Below, one piece after another: positions 46,181-54,895 of a DNA stretch of 64,000 nucleotides. Both the position numbers and the translations under genes were made by a program. Source of the stretch: G965205525 sp965205525 (GTDB lineage: Bacteria; Pseudomonadota; Gammaproteobacteria; JABABF01). The stretch covers positions 1,674,001 to 1,738,000 of the forward strand of contig OZ242171.1 in the NCBI GenBank assembly GCA_965205525.1. Reading direction: 5' to 3'. Position 1 is the first letter of the stretch; every line of letters begins with the position of its first letter. A model generated the notes under the pieces. The model saw nothing but the letters and a program-made list of their open reading frames with translations. It was not told where the DNA came from and made no database searches.

Positions 46181-46330
46181 TCTGCTAGAATGGACGCTCT
46201 AGGCAACGGTCATAGAGGTCATAGCCTGCAAGCCTGCAAGGGAATAGAAAAGCAAGGCCAAAATGGCAGGCAAGCCGACATCCACCCGAAACAAAGACCA
46301 ATTAAGATTACTGCAAATGCAGAGCAGAAT
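46181..46330 (+). pseudogene. Degenerate duplicate of the rpmE promoter, leader and first codons
   Basis: This stretch aligns with 47541-47665 ahead of and inside rpmE. The -10 region matches (TCTGCTAGAATG). The leader GCAAGGGAATAGAAAAGCAAGG resembles the one before rpmE, and GCCGACATCCACCCGAAACA aligns with GCCGATATCCACCCGGAATA. In the L31 frame it reads ADIHPKQRPIKIT against ADIHPEYGPIKIT in rpmE. The start codon is AGG instead of ATG and the zinc Cys codons are lost. Similarity fades after about 17 codons, where the glycosyltransferase frame continues. Confidence 0.75.
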
Positions 46331-47387
46331 GATGAAAATAAAGCCTGCCATAAAAAGATCAGTTGTGAATATAACTTATCCCATCACGAAACTATTTTAT
46401 CGTATAGCCAAACTGGTTTATAGAATAATCTATGGCAAGAACTCTCCAAGTTATCAAGCATTCCCCCCTCCCCCCTCCTCCCGCCTTCAGCAAAGGCATC
46501 TTTTATATACCCATATTTTCAATCCTAAATTCTATAATCCCGATACAAAAAAATACGAAAGCCTAAAGAATGAATTTTCAAAAAAAAGAAAACATGGGAT
46601 CAGCGGCTACCTGAGAGTATTTAATGAAGAAGAAACCATTGAAAATGCAATCTTATCCTGTATAGACAGCTTGGATGAGCTCGTCATTTGTTTAAATAAC
46701 TGTTTTGACAATACAGAAGAGATCGTCAAAAGATTACTTAATAAATATCCTGACAAAATCAAACTTTACTGGTATAACTATGATATGCATCCAGTTAGAA
46801 GCGAACGGCATGCACAGTCAAAATATAATGATGTAAAGAATCTTGCAAATCTTAATAACTACACTTTATCAAAATGCAGTTTTAAATATGCTGTTAAAGT
46901 AGATGCAGATAATCTTATGATAAAAAGAGATTTTGAAGAAATCTGCAAATCTATTAGAAGAGATGGATTGAATAAATACTTATATTTTAAGGGGCTCAAT
47001 CTATACGAATTCAATAATAAAATATATTTCCTAGGAAAAACATTAATGTCAGGAGATGGGGATATAGGTTTTTACAAGATAACAAAATATACTTATTATT
47101 TACATAACCCGCTGTTTGAAGAATTTAACCATACACTCCCTGAAGAGCAGATCAAGGAAATTTTATTTTTTCACTTGAAATGTATTAAGTCAGATAAAGG
47201 TCTGCTAAATCGCAGCCTTAACCGAAAAAAGCTTGTATTTACCAAGGAGCAAGAGAAACTTTATGCATTTTTTTTAGGAAAAAGAAGTTCTGATGAAATG
47301 CAGCTGCTGACATTCAGCCAACTGGTTAAAGTAAAACCTGAATTTAAAGATTTGGCACTCCCAGAAGAGTATGCAATAGAAATATGA
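46263..47387 (+). CDS. AT-rich glycosyltransferase family 2-like protein
   Basis: A protein of up to 374 residues with strongly AT-rich codon use. A nucleotide-sugar domain begins GISGYLRVFNEEETIENAIL (about 112-131), with LDELVICLNNCFDNT and the metal-binding DAD at 214-216 (VKVDADNLM). The acceptor is unknown. The first ~22 codons from ATG 46263 read through the rpmE-like remnant in another frame; ATG 46329 or 46332 may be the true start. A possible ribosome site AAGG is inherited from the duplicated leader. Likely acquired. Confidence 0.68.
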   Translation: MAGKPTSTRNKDQLRLLQMQSRMMKIKPAIKRSVVNITYPITKLFYRIAKLVYRIIYGKNSPSYQAFPPPPSSRLQQRHLLYTHIFNPKFYNPDTKKYESLKNEFSKKRKHGISGYLRVFNEEETIENAILSCIDSLDELVICLNNCFDNTEEIVKRLLNKYPDKIKLYWYNYDMHPVRSERHAQSKYNDVKNLANLNNYTLSKCSFKYAVKVDADNLMIKRDFEEICKSIRRDGLNKYLYFKGLNLYEFNNKIYFLGKTLMSGDGDIGFYKITKYTYYLHNPLFEEFNHTLPEEQIKEILFFHLKCIKSDKGLLNRSLNRKKLVFTKEQEKLYAFFLGKRSSDEMQLLTFSQLVKVKPEFKDLALPEEYAIEI

Positions 47388-47546
47388 AATTTCTAAGACT
47401 TGCACGGCACATTGTTTCGCCGAATGAGACATCATGGCTAGGCTGAGCATCATCGGCCGATTTCCATGCGGTCGCCGCCCCTGATTACCTCCCCTAATGA
47501 TGGGGGACGGCAGGAGGCTGCTCCCGATCTATCCTCTATCTTCTGC

Positions 47547-47552
47547 TAGAAT
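47547..47552 (+). promoter_or_regulatory. -10 element of rpmE
   Basis: TAGAAT, 58 bases upstream of the rpmE start, with no clear -35. The same element with flanks is found in the duplicate at 46186-46191. Confidence 0.4.
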
Positions 47553-47557
47553 GATCG

Positions 47558-47584
47558 CCCCGACAGCGGTTGGACCGCAAGGGG
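47558..47584 (+). promoter_or_regulatory. rpmE leader hairpin
   Basis: CCCC-GACA-GCGGT-TGG-ACCGC-AA-GGGG forms a strong two-part stem at the likely 5' end of the rpmE transcript. Autogenous control of rpmE by L31 through its leader is known in E. coli; this could be the equivalent, by inference. Confidence 0.5.
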
Positions 47585-47609
47585 ATAGATAAAGCGAGGT
47601 TAAAACAGT

Positions 47610-47852
47610 ATGAAAGCCGATATCCACCCGGAATACGGGCCAATCAAGATTACCTGCAGCTGCGGAAATGTAGTGGAAACCCGCTCCACCCTGATGCGGG
47701 ACGAGCACATAGAAGTGTGCTCTCGCTGCCATCCCTTTTATACGGGTCAGCAGAAAATCGTAGATACCGCCGGCCGCGTAGAACGCTTCCGCCGTCGCTT
47801 TGGCAACAGAAGCACTCCACAGGGAAAACAGGAAGCAGCAACAGCCGAATAG
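47610..47852 (+). CDS. rpmE: 50S ribosomal protein L31 (zinc-binding form)
   Basis: An 80-residue L31 starting MKADIHPEYGPIKITCSCGN, with four zinc-type Cys in CSC and CSRC (EVCSRCHPFYTG), so the C+ form. The C-terminal ~10 residues extend the usual ~70-residue length. It begins the conserved rpmE-nuclease-maeB-ponA stretch. Confidence 0.95.
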   Translation: MKADIHPEYGPIKITCSCGNVVETRSTLMRDEHIEVCSRCHPFYTGQQKIVDTAGRVERFRRRFGNRSTPQGKQEAATAE

Positions 47853-48130
47853 ACACTGATCCTACTCGTGCCATGTGGGTATTCCATATGGGAGACAAGC
47901 AAAGGTACGTATAGAATTCTGCACCACATTGCACGGTGTGGTACAAAATCAGCACAGTTAACGAAAGAAAAGCAACGAAGTTAGCTGTAATGGTAGGGTG
48001 CTGCTGCTATATTTGGGATGTCTTTGTCGCCTGCAATCAACCATCTGCAGAATATAAGAGAACCTTTTTAGAAGAGCTGCGAGGAAACCCGCATGGAGAT
48101 ATTCAGGTATTTCCAAGCCAAGGCTGACAT

Positions 48131-49063
48131 ATGATTATGTCCATGAGTTTCAGGCATCCGGGCTCTGCTTTGGAGTGGAGAGCAGGCGGTGCTTTTTGCC
48201 AGGCAAAAAGTACTAGGCTGATTCTAGTCGCACTGGTTTTTCTATTCTCTTTTTGTGCCTGCCCACCGAGCTCTGCAGAGAATAAAAACCCTTCCCGCAC
48301 TGTTGCCCTGCCCCGTGTTCAGGAGCGCCATGCCGACTGTGCTCCTTCTGCTTCTGTCGCCAAGCTGCGGGCGGCCAAGATTCAGAAAATAATTGACGGA
48401 GATACCTTTTCCTTGGGCAGCGGCGAGCGGGTGCGTCTTATTGGCATCAATGCACCGGAGATACGACGACGAAGAAAACCTGGAGAGCCGCTAGGAGAGG
48501 AGGCGAAAAAAGCAGCACAGCGCTTTTTCGGGCACGACCTGCGGGTTTATTTGGAGACAGGCACGGATGAGCGTGACCGCTACAACCGCATCCTGGCCCA
48601 TGCTTATCGTGCCGACGGTGCGGCACTGGAGGTTTTTCTGCTGGAGCGCGGTCTCGCTCTGCAGATCCTAGTGCCGCCTAACATCGCGCACCGAGTCTGC
48701 CTGACAGCAGCGGAGTCCCGGGCCCGTCATGCGAAACGAGGCATCTGGGACAGCGCCTATTTTGCACCTCGCCCGGCGGCCAGACTGAAGGCGAAAGATA
48801 CCGGCTTTCGCCGTGTTGTCGGCACGGTTGTCTCGGCGACTAAGACGAAAGGCCAGTGGTGGCTGGAACTGGATGGTCCGGTGGTACTGCGCCTGACAGC
48901 GGCGCTGGCGGCCTCTTTTGGCTACAACGCACCTGCAGACATGAAGGGACTGCAAATCGGTGCCCGGGGCTGGCTGACAGATCGCAGCGGCAGCAGAGCA
49001 GTGCAGCGGGGCTTCAAGCCCCTAGTTTTGAATACCGTATATCTGACCCCCATGTCTCGCTAA
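48131..49063 (+). CDS. Thermonuclease-family (SNase domain) exported protein
   Basis: A 310-residue protein with a hydrophobic N-terminal segment (LILVALVFLFSFCAC, about 29-43) that may be a signal peptide or lipoprotein signal. The SNase domain contains IIDGDTFSLGSGERVRLIGI, APEIRRR, the catalytic-type ERDRYNRILAHAY block and ERGLALQILVP. A C-terminal ~90-residue part (GTVVSATKTKGQWWLELDG) resembles an OB-like extension. It should cleave nucleic acids outside the cytoplasm. This gene between rpmE and maeB is a conserved arrangement. ATGs at 48137 and 48143 are alternative starts. Confidence 0.82.
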   Translation: MIMSMSFRHPGSALEWRAGGAFCQAKSTRLILVALVFLFSFCACPPSSAENKNPSRTVALPRVQERHADCAPSASVAKLRAAKIQKIIDGDTFSLGSGERVRLIGINAPEIRRRRKPGEPLGEEAKKAAQRFFGHDLRVYLETGTDERDRYNRILAHAYRADGAALEVFLLERGLALQILVPPNIAHRVCLTAAESRARHAKRGIWDSAYFAPRPAARLKAKDTGFRRVVGTVVSATKTKGQWWLELDGPVVLRLTAALAASFGYNAPADMKGLQIGARGWLTDRSGSRAVQRGFKPLVLNTVYLTPMSR

Positions 49064-49174
49064 CACCATTAATTTGGCGTAAACTGCACTGCTTGCAAGA
49101 TATGCCAGTCAAGCAAACTCCCCGGCATATTTTTGTAGTACTATAGCCTCAGCAAATTTTTTGGGAGAATACTA

Positions 49175-50467
49175 ATGAGCGATGATCTGCGACAGAGTGC
49201 CCTTGACTATCATGCTTTGCCCATCCCCGGCAAAATTGGTGTGCATATCACCAAGCCCGCCAATACACAGTGGGATTTATCCCTTGCATACAGTCCCGGG
49301 GTGGCGGAACCAGTGCGGGCAATTGCCGCTGATCCGGAGAATGCCTATCGCTACACGGGCAAGGGCAATCTAGTCGCAGTAATTTCCAATGGCACCGCCA
49401 TCCTTGGACTCGGTAATCTCGGTGCCCTGGCCAGCAAGCCGGTGATGGAGGGAAAGGCACTGCTGTTCAAGCGTTTCTCCGGCTTAGATTCTATTGATAT
49501 TGAGGTGGCAGAAGAAGATCCCGATGCCTTCATTGATACCGTGGCACGCATTGCATGCAGTTTTGGCGGCATCAACTTGGAGGATATCGCCGCGCCGGAG
49601 TGTTTCCAGATAGAGCAGCAACTGATTGAACGATGCGATATCCCCGTCTTTCACGATGATCAGCACGGTACCGCGATTGTCATCGCCGCCGGGCTTCTAA
49701 ACGCGCTCAAGATCCAGCAGAAAAAGATGGTGGATATACGCGTGGTCTGTCTCGGGGCTGGATCTGCTGCTATCTCCTGCATGCGCATATTGCTGCGCTG
49801 CGGCGCACAGCGTGAAAATATTTTCATGCTGGACAGCCGTGGCATGATCACACCGGGCCGTGAGGGCATCAACGAATACAAGGCCGAATTTGCCAATGAC
49901 ACAGACAAACGTACCTTAGAAGATGCCTGTCGCGATGCAGATGTATTCATCGGCCTGTCCGGAGCTGATCTGCTTGAACCAGCCATGCTGAAGAGCATGG
50001 CCCCGCGTCCTATCGTATTTGCCTGTTCAAACCCAGATCCGGAAATCAAGCCAGAACTCGCCAAAGAGACCCGCAGTGATCTCATCATGGCCACTGGCCG
50101 TTCCGATTATCCCAACCAAGTGAATAACGTGCTCGGTTTCCCATTTATATTTCGCGGTGCCCTAGACGTAGGTGCGCAGCGCATCAATGAAGAGATGAAG
50201 ATTGCCGCGGTAGGTGCATTGGCGGCTCTCGCCGAGGCAGATGATGTGCCTAAAGAGGTATTGCGCGCCTGTAATGTGAAGGAACTGAATTTTGGGCCGG
50301 ACTACATCATCCCAAAGCCGATGGACCCGCGCCTGCTGACCCAAGTGGCAACAGCGGTTGCCCGTGCTGCTGTGGATAGCGGCACTGCGCGCAAACCCTT
50401 CCCATCCCACTATCCATTAAAAGATATAAGAGATATTCCTTCGTACGAAGTGCCTGGGGCTACATAG
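49175..50467 (+). CDS. maeB: NAD(P)-dependent malic enzyme, short form
   Basis: A 430-residue enzyme decarboxylating malate to pyruvate. Malic-enzyme blocks are YSPGVAEPVRAIAADPENAY, LGLGNLGALASKPVMEGKA, FHDDQHGTAIVIAAGLLNAL and LGAGSAAISCMRILL. It lacks the phosphotransacetylase-like domain of long MaeB proteins, as in pseudomonads. It converges with ponA. Confidence 0.94.
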   Translation: MSDDLRQSALDYHALPIPGKIGVHITKPANTQWDLSLAYSPGVAEPVRAIAADPENAYRYTGKGNLVAVISNGTAILGLGNLGALASKPVMEGKALLFKRFSGLDSIDIEVAEEDPDAFIDTVARIACSFGGINLEDIAAPECFQIEQQLIERCDIPVFHDDQHGTAIVIAAGLLNALKIQQKKMVDIRVVCLGAGSAAISCMRILLRCGAQRENIFMLDSRGMITPGREGINEYKAEFANDTDKRTLEDACRDADVFIGLSGADLLEPAMLKSMAPRPIVFACSNPDPEIKPELAKETRSDLIMATGRSDYPNQVNNVLGFPFIFRGALDVGAQRINEEMKIAAVGALAALAEADDVPKEVLRACNVKELNFGPDYIIPKPMDPRLLTQVATAVARAAVDSGTARKPFPSHYPLKDIRDIPSYEVPGAT

Positions 50468-50474
50468 AGAATTC

Positions 50475-50489
50475 CCTGCCATTGGCAGG
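50475..50489. terminator. Hairpin between convergent maeB and ponA
   Basis: CCTGCC-ATT-GGCAGG, a 6-bp stem just after the maeB stop. It is not followed by a T run on either strand, so its role as terminator is uncertain. Confidence 0.3.
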
Positions 50490-50519
50490 ACATGTCTGCT
50501 AAAAGCCTGTATCGGAAAG

Positions 50520-52988
50520 CTAAAAAATATCCTCCAAAATAGAATCGCCAGTATTTGCCGGGCGATCTTCTAAGTCATCGGCTAAAGCGCGATCTGATTC
50601 CGGTGCTTTTGGTGTATGTTCACGTCGGAAGATCTCAAAAATAGTGCCCGCTCTGTCAGGCGGAGCCGCCTCACCAGTTTCCGAGTCTATACGCACTACC
50701 ACCAAGCCATCCGGCTGTTCAAGTGACGCCTCCGGGACTCCTTTCAGGGCTGTGCGCATAAATTCAGTCCATATCGGCAAAGCGGCGGAACCGCCGTATT
50801 CCCCGTCTCCTAGCAACCGATTCTGATCAAAGCCAACCCAGGCAGTGGCGACAAGGCTAGGGTGATAACCCGAAAACCATGCATCCACCGGACCGTTGGT
50901 GGTGCCGGTTTTGCCAGCCAAGTCGGTGCGGCCCAGCGAACGCGCACGGCGTCCTGTGCCTCGCCGAATCACATCCTGCAGGATTGTGTTCATGATGTAG
51001 GCAACCCGCTGGTCCAAGATACGCGGTGCCCCGGATCTAGCGCCCTCAGCATCCTCTGCCGTCGCTTCCTTTTCATCTTCAACCGCATTCACTGGCGTTT
51101 CCTGCTCCGCATTGCTCAGCACCCGGGCCGGATCTGCCTGAAAGATCGTCCCCTCCTCCAATTTTTCTATTCGCTCCACCAGATAAGGAACCACCCGATA
51201 GCCGCCATTGGCAAAAACAGCAAAACCGGCTACTACCTCCAGCGGTGTTAAAGCATTGCTGCCCAATGCCAAGGACAGATCCCGCCGCATGGTCTCCCTG
51301 TTGAAGCCGAATCTTTCCAAGACTGGCAAGACTCGGCTGATACCCAGTTTGCGCAGCAGGCGCACTGACACTAGGTTTCGCGATTCATACAGGGCGCGCC
51401 GCAGGCGTATGGGACCGAGAAAACGACCCCCCGCATTGGCAGGGCGCCAAATATCCTCTAGCTGTTTGTCTTCAAAGACCACCGGTGCATCATTAAAAAT
51501 ACTGGCTGCCGTGTAGCCATGCTCTAAGGCAGCCGCATAGATAAAAGGCTTGAGGCTGGAGCCTGGCTGGCGCCGGCCCTGGGTAACATGATTGAACTTG
51601 TTGCGCTGAAAATCAAAGCCGCCCACCAAGGTGCGGATGGCGCCATTGCTCGGGTCCAGCGCCACCAAGGCCGCTTCCGCTTCCGGCACTTGACTCAGTT
51701 GCCAAGTGCCCTGCGCATCCCGGCGCAGACGCACCAAGTCTCCGAATTGCACCACTTCATCGGCATGGCGCGGCACCGGACCGCGCCGATTTTCTGTGAT
51801 ATGCGGGCGGGCAACAGCGAGCCCCTGCTCCCACCCGATGGTCACCGCCGCCCCCTCCGGCGGCAGAGCGGTAAAAGAGCGACTGCTTACCGATGCCACG
51901 ATTGCCGGCACCAGATCGCCAACCGAGGGTGCCGCTGCCGCCGTCGCCCGCAAGAGCACTTCATCCCCTGCCGTAATCGGACGGGCCTCGGGTCCGCGGT
52001 AGCCGTGTCGCCGCTCATAGGATGCAAGACCCTCCCGCAAAGCGCGGGTTCCCGCCTCCTGCAGGCGGCTGTCCACCGTCGTATATACGCGGTAGCCGCC
52101 GGTATAGGCCGCTAAGCCATAGCGACGAATCATTTCCTGGCGCGCCATCTCCGCCACGTAGGGCGCATGGAGTTCCGCCGGTACCCGGTGATGGCGGGCT
52201 GTCACCGGCTGGGCAACCGCCTTCTGCCACGTCTGCTGACTGATGTAATCCAGCTCCAGCATGCGTCCTAAGATCCAGTCCCGGCGGGCCTGCGCCCGCT
52301 CCGGGTTGGACAGGGGATTTGCCGTGGAGGGCGCCTTGGGCAGTCCAGCGATCATCGCATACTGTGCTAAGCGGAGCTCATTCAAGGATTTACCGTAGTA
52401 GCCCTGAGCGGCGGCGGCGACTCCGTAGGCGCGATTGCCAAGGTAAATCTTGTTTACATACAGCTCCATGATCTCCTCCTTGGACAGCTCCTGTTCAATG
52501 CGCAGGGCCAGCAGAATTTCATTCAGCTTGCGTGAGATAGTCCGTTCCCGGGAAAGAAAGTAGTTGCGCGCCACCTGCATGGTGATGGTGCTGCCGCCGC
52601 TTTGGAAACTTCCCGTGCGAAGAAATTCCAAGGCAGCTCGGGCCAGGCTTGACAGATCTACGCCCCGATGTGATGCAAAGCGGTCGTCCTCGGCAGCCAG
52701 GAAGGCATAGATCAGCAACTTGGGGATATCCGCATAGGCCACAGGAATACGGCGTTTCTCACCGAATTCACCGATCAGCAGACCGTCGCGAGAATATACC
52801 CTGAGGGGGGACTGCAGGGTGATATCCCGCAGCATTGCCACCGCTGGCAGGGACGGGCCGAGATACATCCAAGAGCCGACCAGAAAAGCCACAGCTACGG
52901 CAATGCACGCTACCGCAAGCCGCAGCAGCGCGAGGCCCTGAGCTAGGAGCAGCCGCAGCATGGATGCACGGGGATGACCTTGCGTCAT
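50520..52988 (-). CDS. ponA: Penicillin-binding protein 1A
   Basis: An 822-residue bifunctional peptidoglycan synthase. An N-terminal membrane anchor (about 16-45) precedes the glycosyltransferase domain (FLAAEDDRFASHRGVD, GGSTITMQVARNYFLS, ELYVNKIYLGNRAYG). The transpeptidase domain has the active-site SSLK (GSSLKPFIYAAAL), SRN (ESRNLVSVRLL) and KTGTTNGPVDAWF. It is divergent from the pil genes, as in many gammaproteobacteria. Confidence 0.95.
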   Translation of the reverse strand: MTQGHPRASMLRLLLAQGLALLRLAVACIAVAVAFLVGSWMYLGPSLPAVAMLRDITLQSPLRVYSRDGLLIGEFGEKRRIPVAYADIPKLLIYAFLAAEDDRFASHRGVDLSSLARAALEFLRTGSFQSGGSTITMQVARNYFLSRERTISRKLNEILLALRIEQELSKEEIMELYVNKIYLGNRAYGVAAAAQGYYGKSLNELRLAQYAMIAGLPKAPSTANPLSNPERAQARRDWILGRMLELDYISQQTWQKAVAQPVTARHHRVPAELHAPYVAEMARQEMIRRYGLAAYTGGYRVYTTVDSRLQEAGTRALREGLASYERRHGYRGPEARPITAGDEVLLRATAAAAPSVGDLVPAIVASVSSRSFTALPPEGAAVTIGWEQGLAVARPHITENRRGPVPRHADEVVQFGDLVRLRRDAQGTWQLSQVPEAEAALVALDPSNGAIRTLVGGFDFQRNKFNHVTQGRRQPGSSLKPFIYAAALEHGYTAASIFNDAPVVFEDKQLEDIWRPANAGGRFLGPIRLRRALYESRNLVSVRLLRKLGISRVLPVLERFGFNRETMRRDLSLALGSNALTPLEVVAGFAVFANGGYRVVPYLVERIEKLEEGTIFQADPARVLSNAEQETPVNAVEDEKEATAEDAEGARSGAPRILDQRVAYIMNTILQDVIRRGTGRRARSLGRTDLAGKTGTTNGPVDAWFSGYHPSLVATAWVGFDQNRLLGDGEYGGSAALPIWTEFMRTALKGVPEASLEQPDGLVVVRIDSETGEAAPPDRAGTIFEIFRREHTPKAPESDRALADDLEDRPANTGDSILEDIF

Positions 52989-53046
52989 TCAAAAAATATC
53001 TGTACTATGGGGCTCTCATTCTAATGCGGGTAACAAGGAGGTTGCC

Positions 53047-54234
53047 ATGAACCTCAACCCACGCTCCCGTACGCTGGGAGTGGAAATTCAGGAAGGTGCT
53101 GTATATGCTGCTCTCCTCTGTCGCGATCGTCAGGGCTGGACGGTGGCAGGTTTCGCTTCGCAGCCGCTATCCCCTCTGTCAGGAGAGCCCTCGACTCAGC
53201 ACATTGCCACTGCCCTGCAGCAGGCTCTCCGCCAGCTGTCGGGGGGATACCCCCGCCGGGCTGCCTTTGCCCTCCCGGAGACACTGGTTGCCCACCATCA
53301 GTGCACCCTCTCGGGAGACTTTGAAGAGGATGCCCTGGAGACTGCCCTCTTCGCTGAAGCGGAAGGTCTGCTGCCCTATCCCATTGAAGAACTTGCCATG
53401 GATTACCGTTTTCTGCCCGGCACCAGGACAGAGGACGGCAGGGTTACAGCAGAAATTGTCGTCTGTCGTCGCCGAAATTTAGAACAGCTGCAAGCCATAG
53501 CCCAGGCCGCAGGCTTGCAGGCAGTGTGCGCAGAACCGGCAGCGGCGGCGCGGAGCCGAGGATGGCAGATGCTGGAGATATCCAAAGACGTCGGCAATAC
53601 TCCGACCCTGCGGGTGGAAACAGCACTGGCACCGACACCGACCGAGCGGCACAATCTCTCACTGGCTTGCGGCTTGGCGGTGGGCGGCGGTTTTAATCTT
53701 TTCCCCTGGCGGGAGCGGGGGCGGCGAGCGGCCAACCGCAATTCCATTGCGGCAGCCGCTGTGATGGTCCTGCTCGCACAGGTGCCTGTCTCCACAGAGC
53801 ATCGCCAGATGCAGGCACATATCGGGGATTGGCAGGCACAAAATGCGGCACTGCTTCTGCAAACTGAAGCGTTGGAAAGGGAGGCGGAAGATCTTAGGCA
53901 AGAGAAGCGAGAAATTGACTTGCTGGCGGCAGGCATGCGCACCATGCACGGCTGGCGGCAACAGCAGCACACTGTGCTGGAGATGCTGCTCAATCTGGGT
54001 CGCGACCTGCCGCCCGGGCTGCGGCTGCGGCAAATCAAATTGCAGGGCAGAGAGCTGGAGCTGGAAGGCAATGCCCTCTCCCTTGAAGAGGTAAACCTGC
54101 TCTTGGCAAGCGCAGAGCAGGACAGGCCGTGGCAGAACGCGCATATCAGCGGGATTCAGGCCGCAAAAGATTCTCAAGATCTGGTGAATTTTAAGATGCG
54201 GGGCCAGCTGGCCCCGCCGGGAGACAAGGACTAG
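53047..54234 (+). CDS. pilMN: PilM-PilN fusion, type IV pilus alignment protein
   Basis: A 395-residue fusion. Residues 1-~214 match PilM: TLGVEIQEGAVYAALL, EAEGLLPYPIEELAMDYRF (104-122), an EIVVCRRRNLEQLQ strand, then LSLACGLAVGG, the PilM C-terminal end. About 120 residues of normal PilM (~354), including the second actin-like subdomain with its nucleotide site, are missing between residues ~165 and ~180. Residues 216-222 are FNLFPWR, the PilN N-terminal motif that normally docks into PilM, followed by a short membrane segment (about 233-249), a coiled coil and the PilN periplasmic domain. AAGGAGG precedes ATG. PilO follows 11 bases later. Confidence 0.8.
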   Translation: MNLNPRSRTLGVEIQEGAVYAALLCRDRQGWTVAGFASQPLSPLSGEPSTQHIATALQQALRQLSGGYPRRAAFALPETLVAHHQCTLSGDFEEDALETALFAEAEGLLPYPIEELAMDYRFLPGTRTEDGRVTAEIVVCRRRNLEQLQAIAQAAGLQAVCAEPAAAARSRGWQMLEISKDVGNTPTLRVETALAPTPTERHNLSLACGLAVGGGFNLFPWRERGRRAANRNSIAAAAVMVLLAQVPVSTEHRQMQAHIGDWQAQNAALLLQTEALEREAEDLRQEKREIDLLAAGMRTMHGWRQQQHTVLEMLLNLGRDLPPGLRLRQIKLQGRELELEGNALSLEEVNLLLASAEQDRPWQNAHISGIQAAKDSQDLVNFKMRGQLAPPGDKD

Positions 54235-54244
54235 CAGGCAGCCT

Positions 54245-54895
54245 ATGAAAATACCCTCGTTTTTTCTGTTTTTTGCAATACCAGCGCCGGACAGAGACCT
54301 GCACTGGTCTCCTCGCCTTGCCCTGCGGCTGGGCAACATTGGCCGCTGGCCGCTGCCAGTGCGCATTGCTGCCTGGAGCGCCGTCTGCATGCTGGGAGCT
54401 GGCCTGGGGGGTATCCTGCTGGTGCTGCCCTCTTGGCGGGCATTAACAGCAGCTGAAGAGGAGAATAGGTTGCTGTCAGAAAAATTGGAGCAACAGCAGC
54501 GCATACTCGCCCCCCTGCGAAATGGGACAGCAGAGCGGAAGGCGATGCGGACACAATACGAAGCCTGGCTGGACGACCTCCCACAGGAAGTGAATGCCAC
54601 CACCCTGCTGCAAGCCTTGGACAAAGCCGCTCGGGAACGGGGGATTGCCATGCGCCGGCTGGCACCGGGGCAAATAAAAAATGAGCCGGAGTACGATACC
54701 CTGCCCTTGGCAGCGGAATTGGAGGGAGAATATGTCGCCTTAGCGGACTTTATTCGCACCATCGCCCTGCTGCCTTGGCCCGTGACCATAGAAAAACTGA
54801 GCATGATGCCAGTGCCTGGAATACCAGGACAGCTGCGGCTGCAACTCGGATTGCACTACCGGCAGCTGCGCCGGGAAAGGAAGGACAAGCCATGA
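54245..54895 (+). CDS. pilO: Type IV pilus inner-membrane platform protein PilO
   Basis: A 216-residue bitopic protein of normal PilO length (Pseudomonas ~207). A cytoplasmic N-terminus leads to a membrane helix (about 40-62, IAAWSAVCMLGAGLGGILLV), a coiled coil (EEENRLLSEKLEQQQ) and the periplasmic domain (LPQEVNATTLLQALDKAARE, EGEYVALADFIRTIALLPW). PilO pairs with PilN under the secretin. It overlaps pilP by ATGA. Confidence 0.88.
   Translation: MKIPSFFLFFAIPAPDRDLHWSPRLALRLGNIGRWPLPVRIAAWSAVCMLGAGLGGILLVLPSWRALTAAEEENRLLSEKLEQQQRILAPLRNGTAERKAMRTQYEAWLDDLPQEVNATTLLQALDKAARERGIAMRRLAPGQIKNEPEYDTLPLAAELEGEYVALADFIRTIALLPWPVTIEKLSMMPVPGIPGQLRLQLGLHYRQLRRERKDKP

Noticed and set aside
47936..48127. 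63-codon frame between rpmE and the nuclease gene
   Set aside because: No ribosome site or family resemblance; its Cys run looks accidental.
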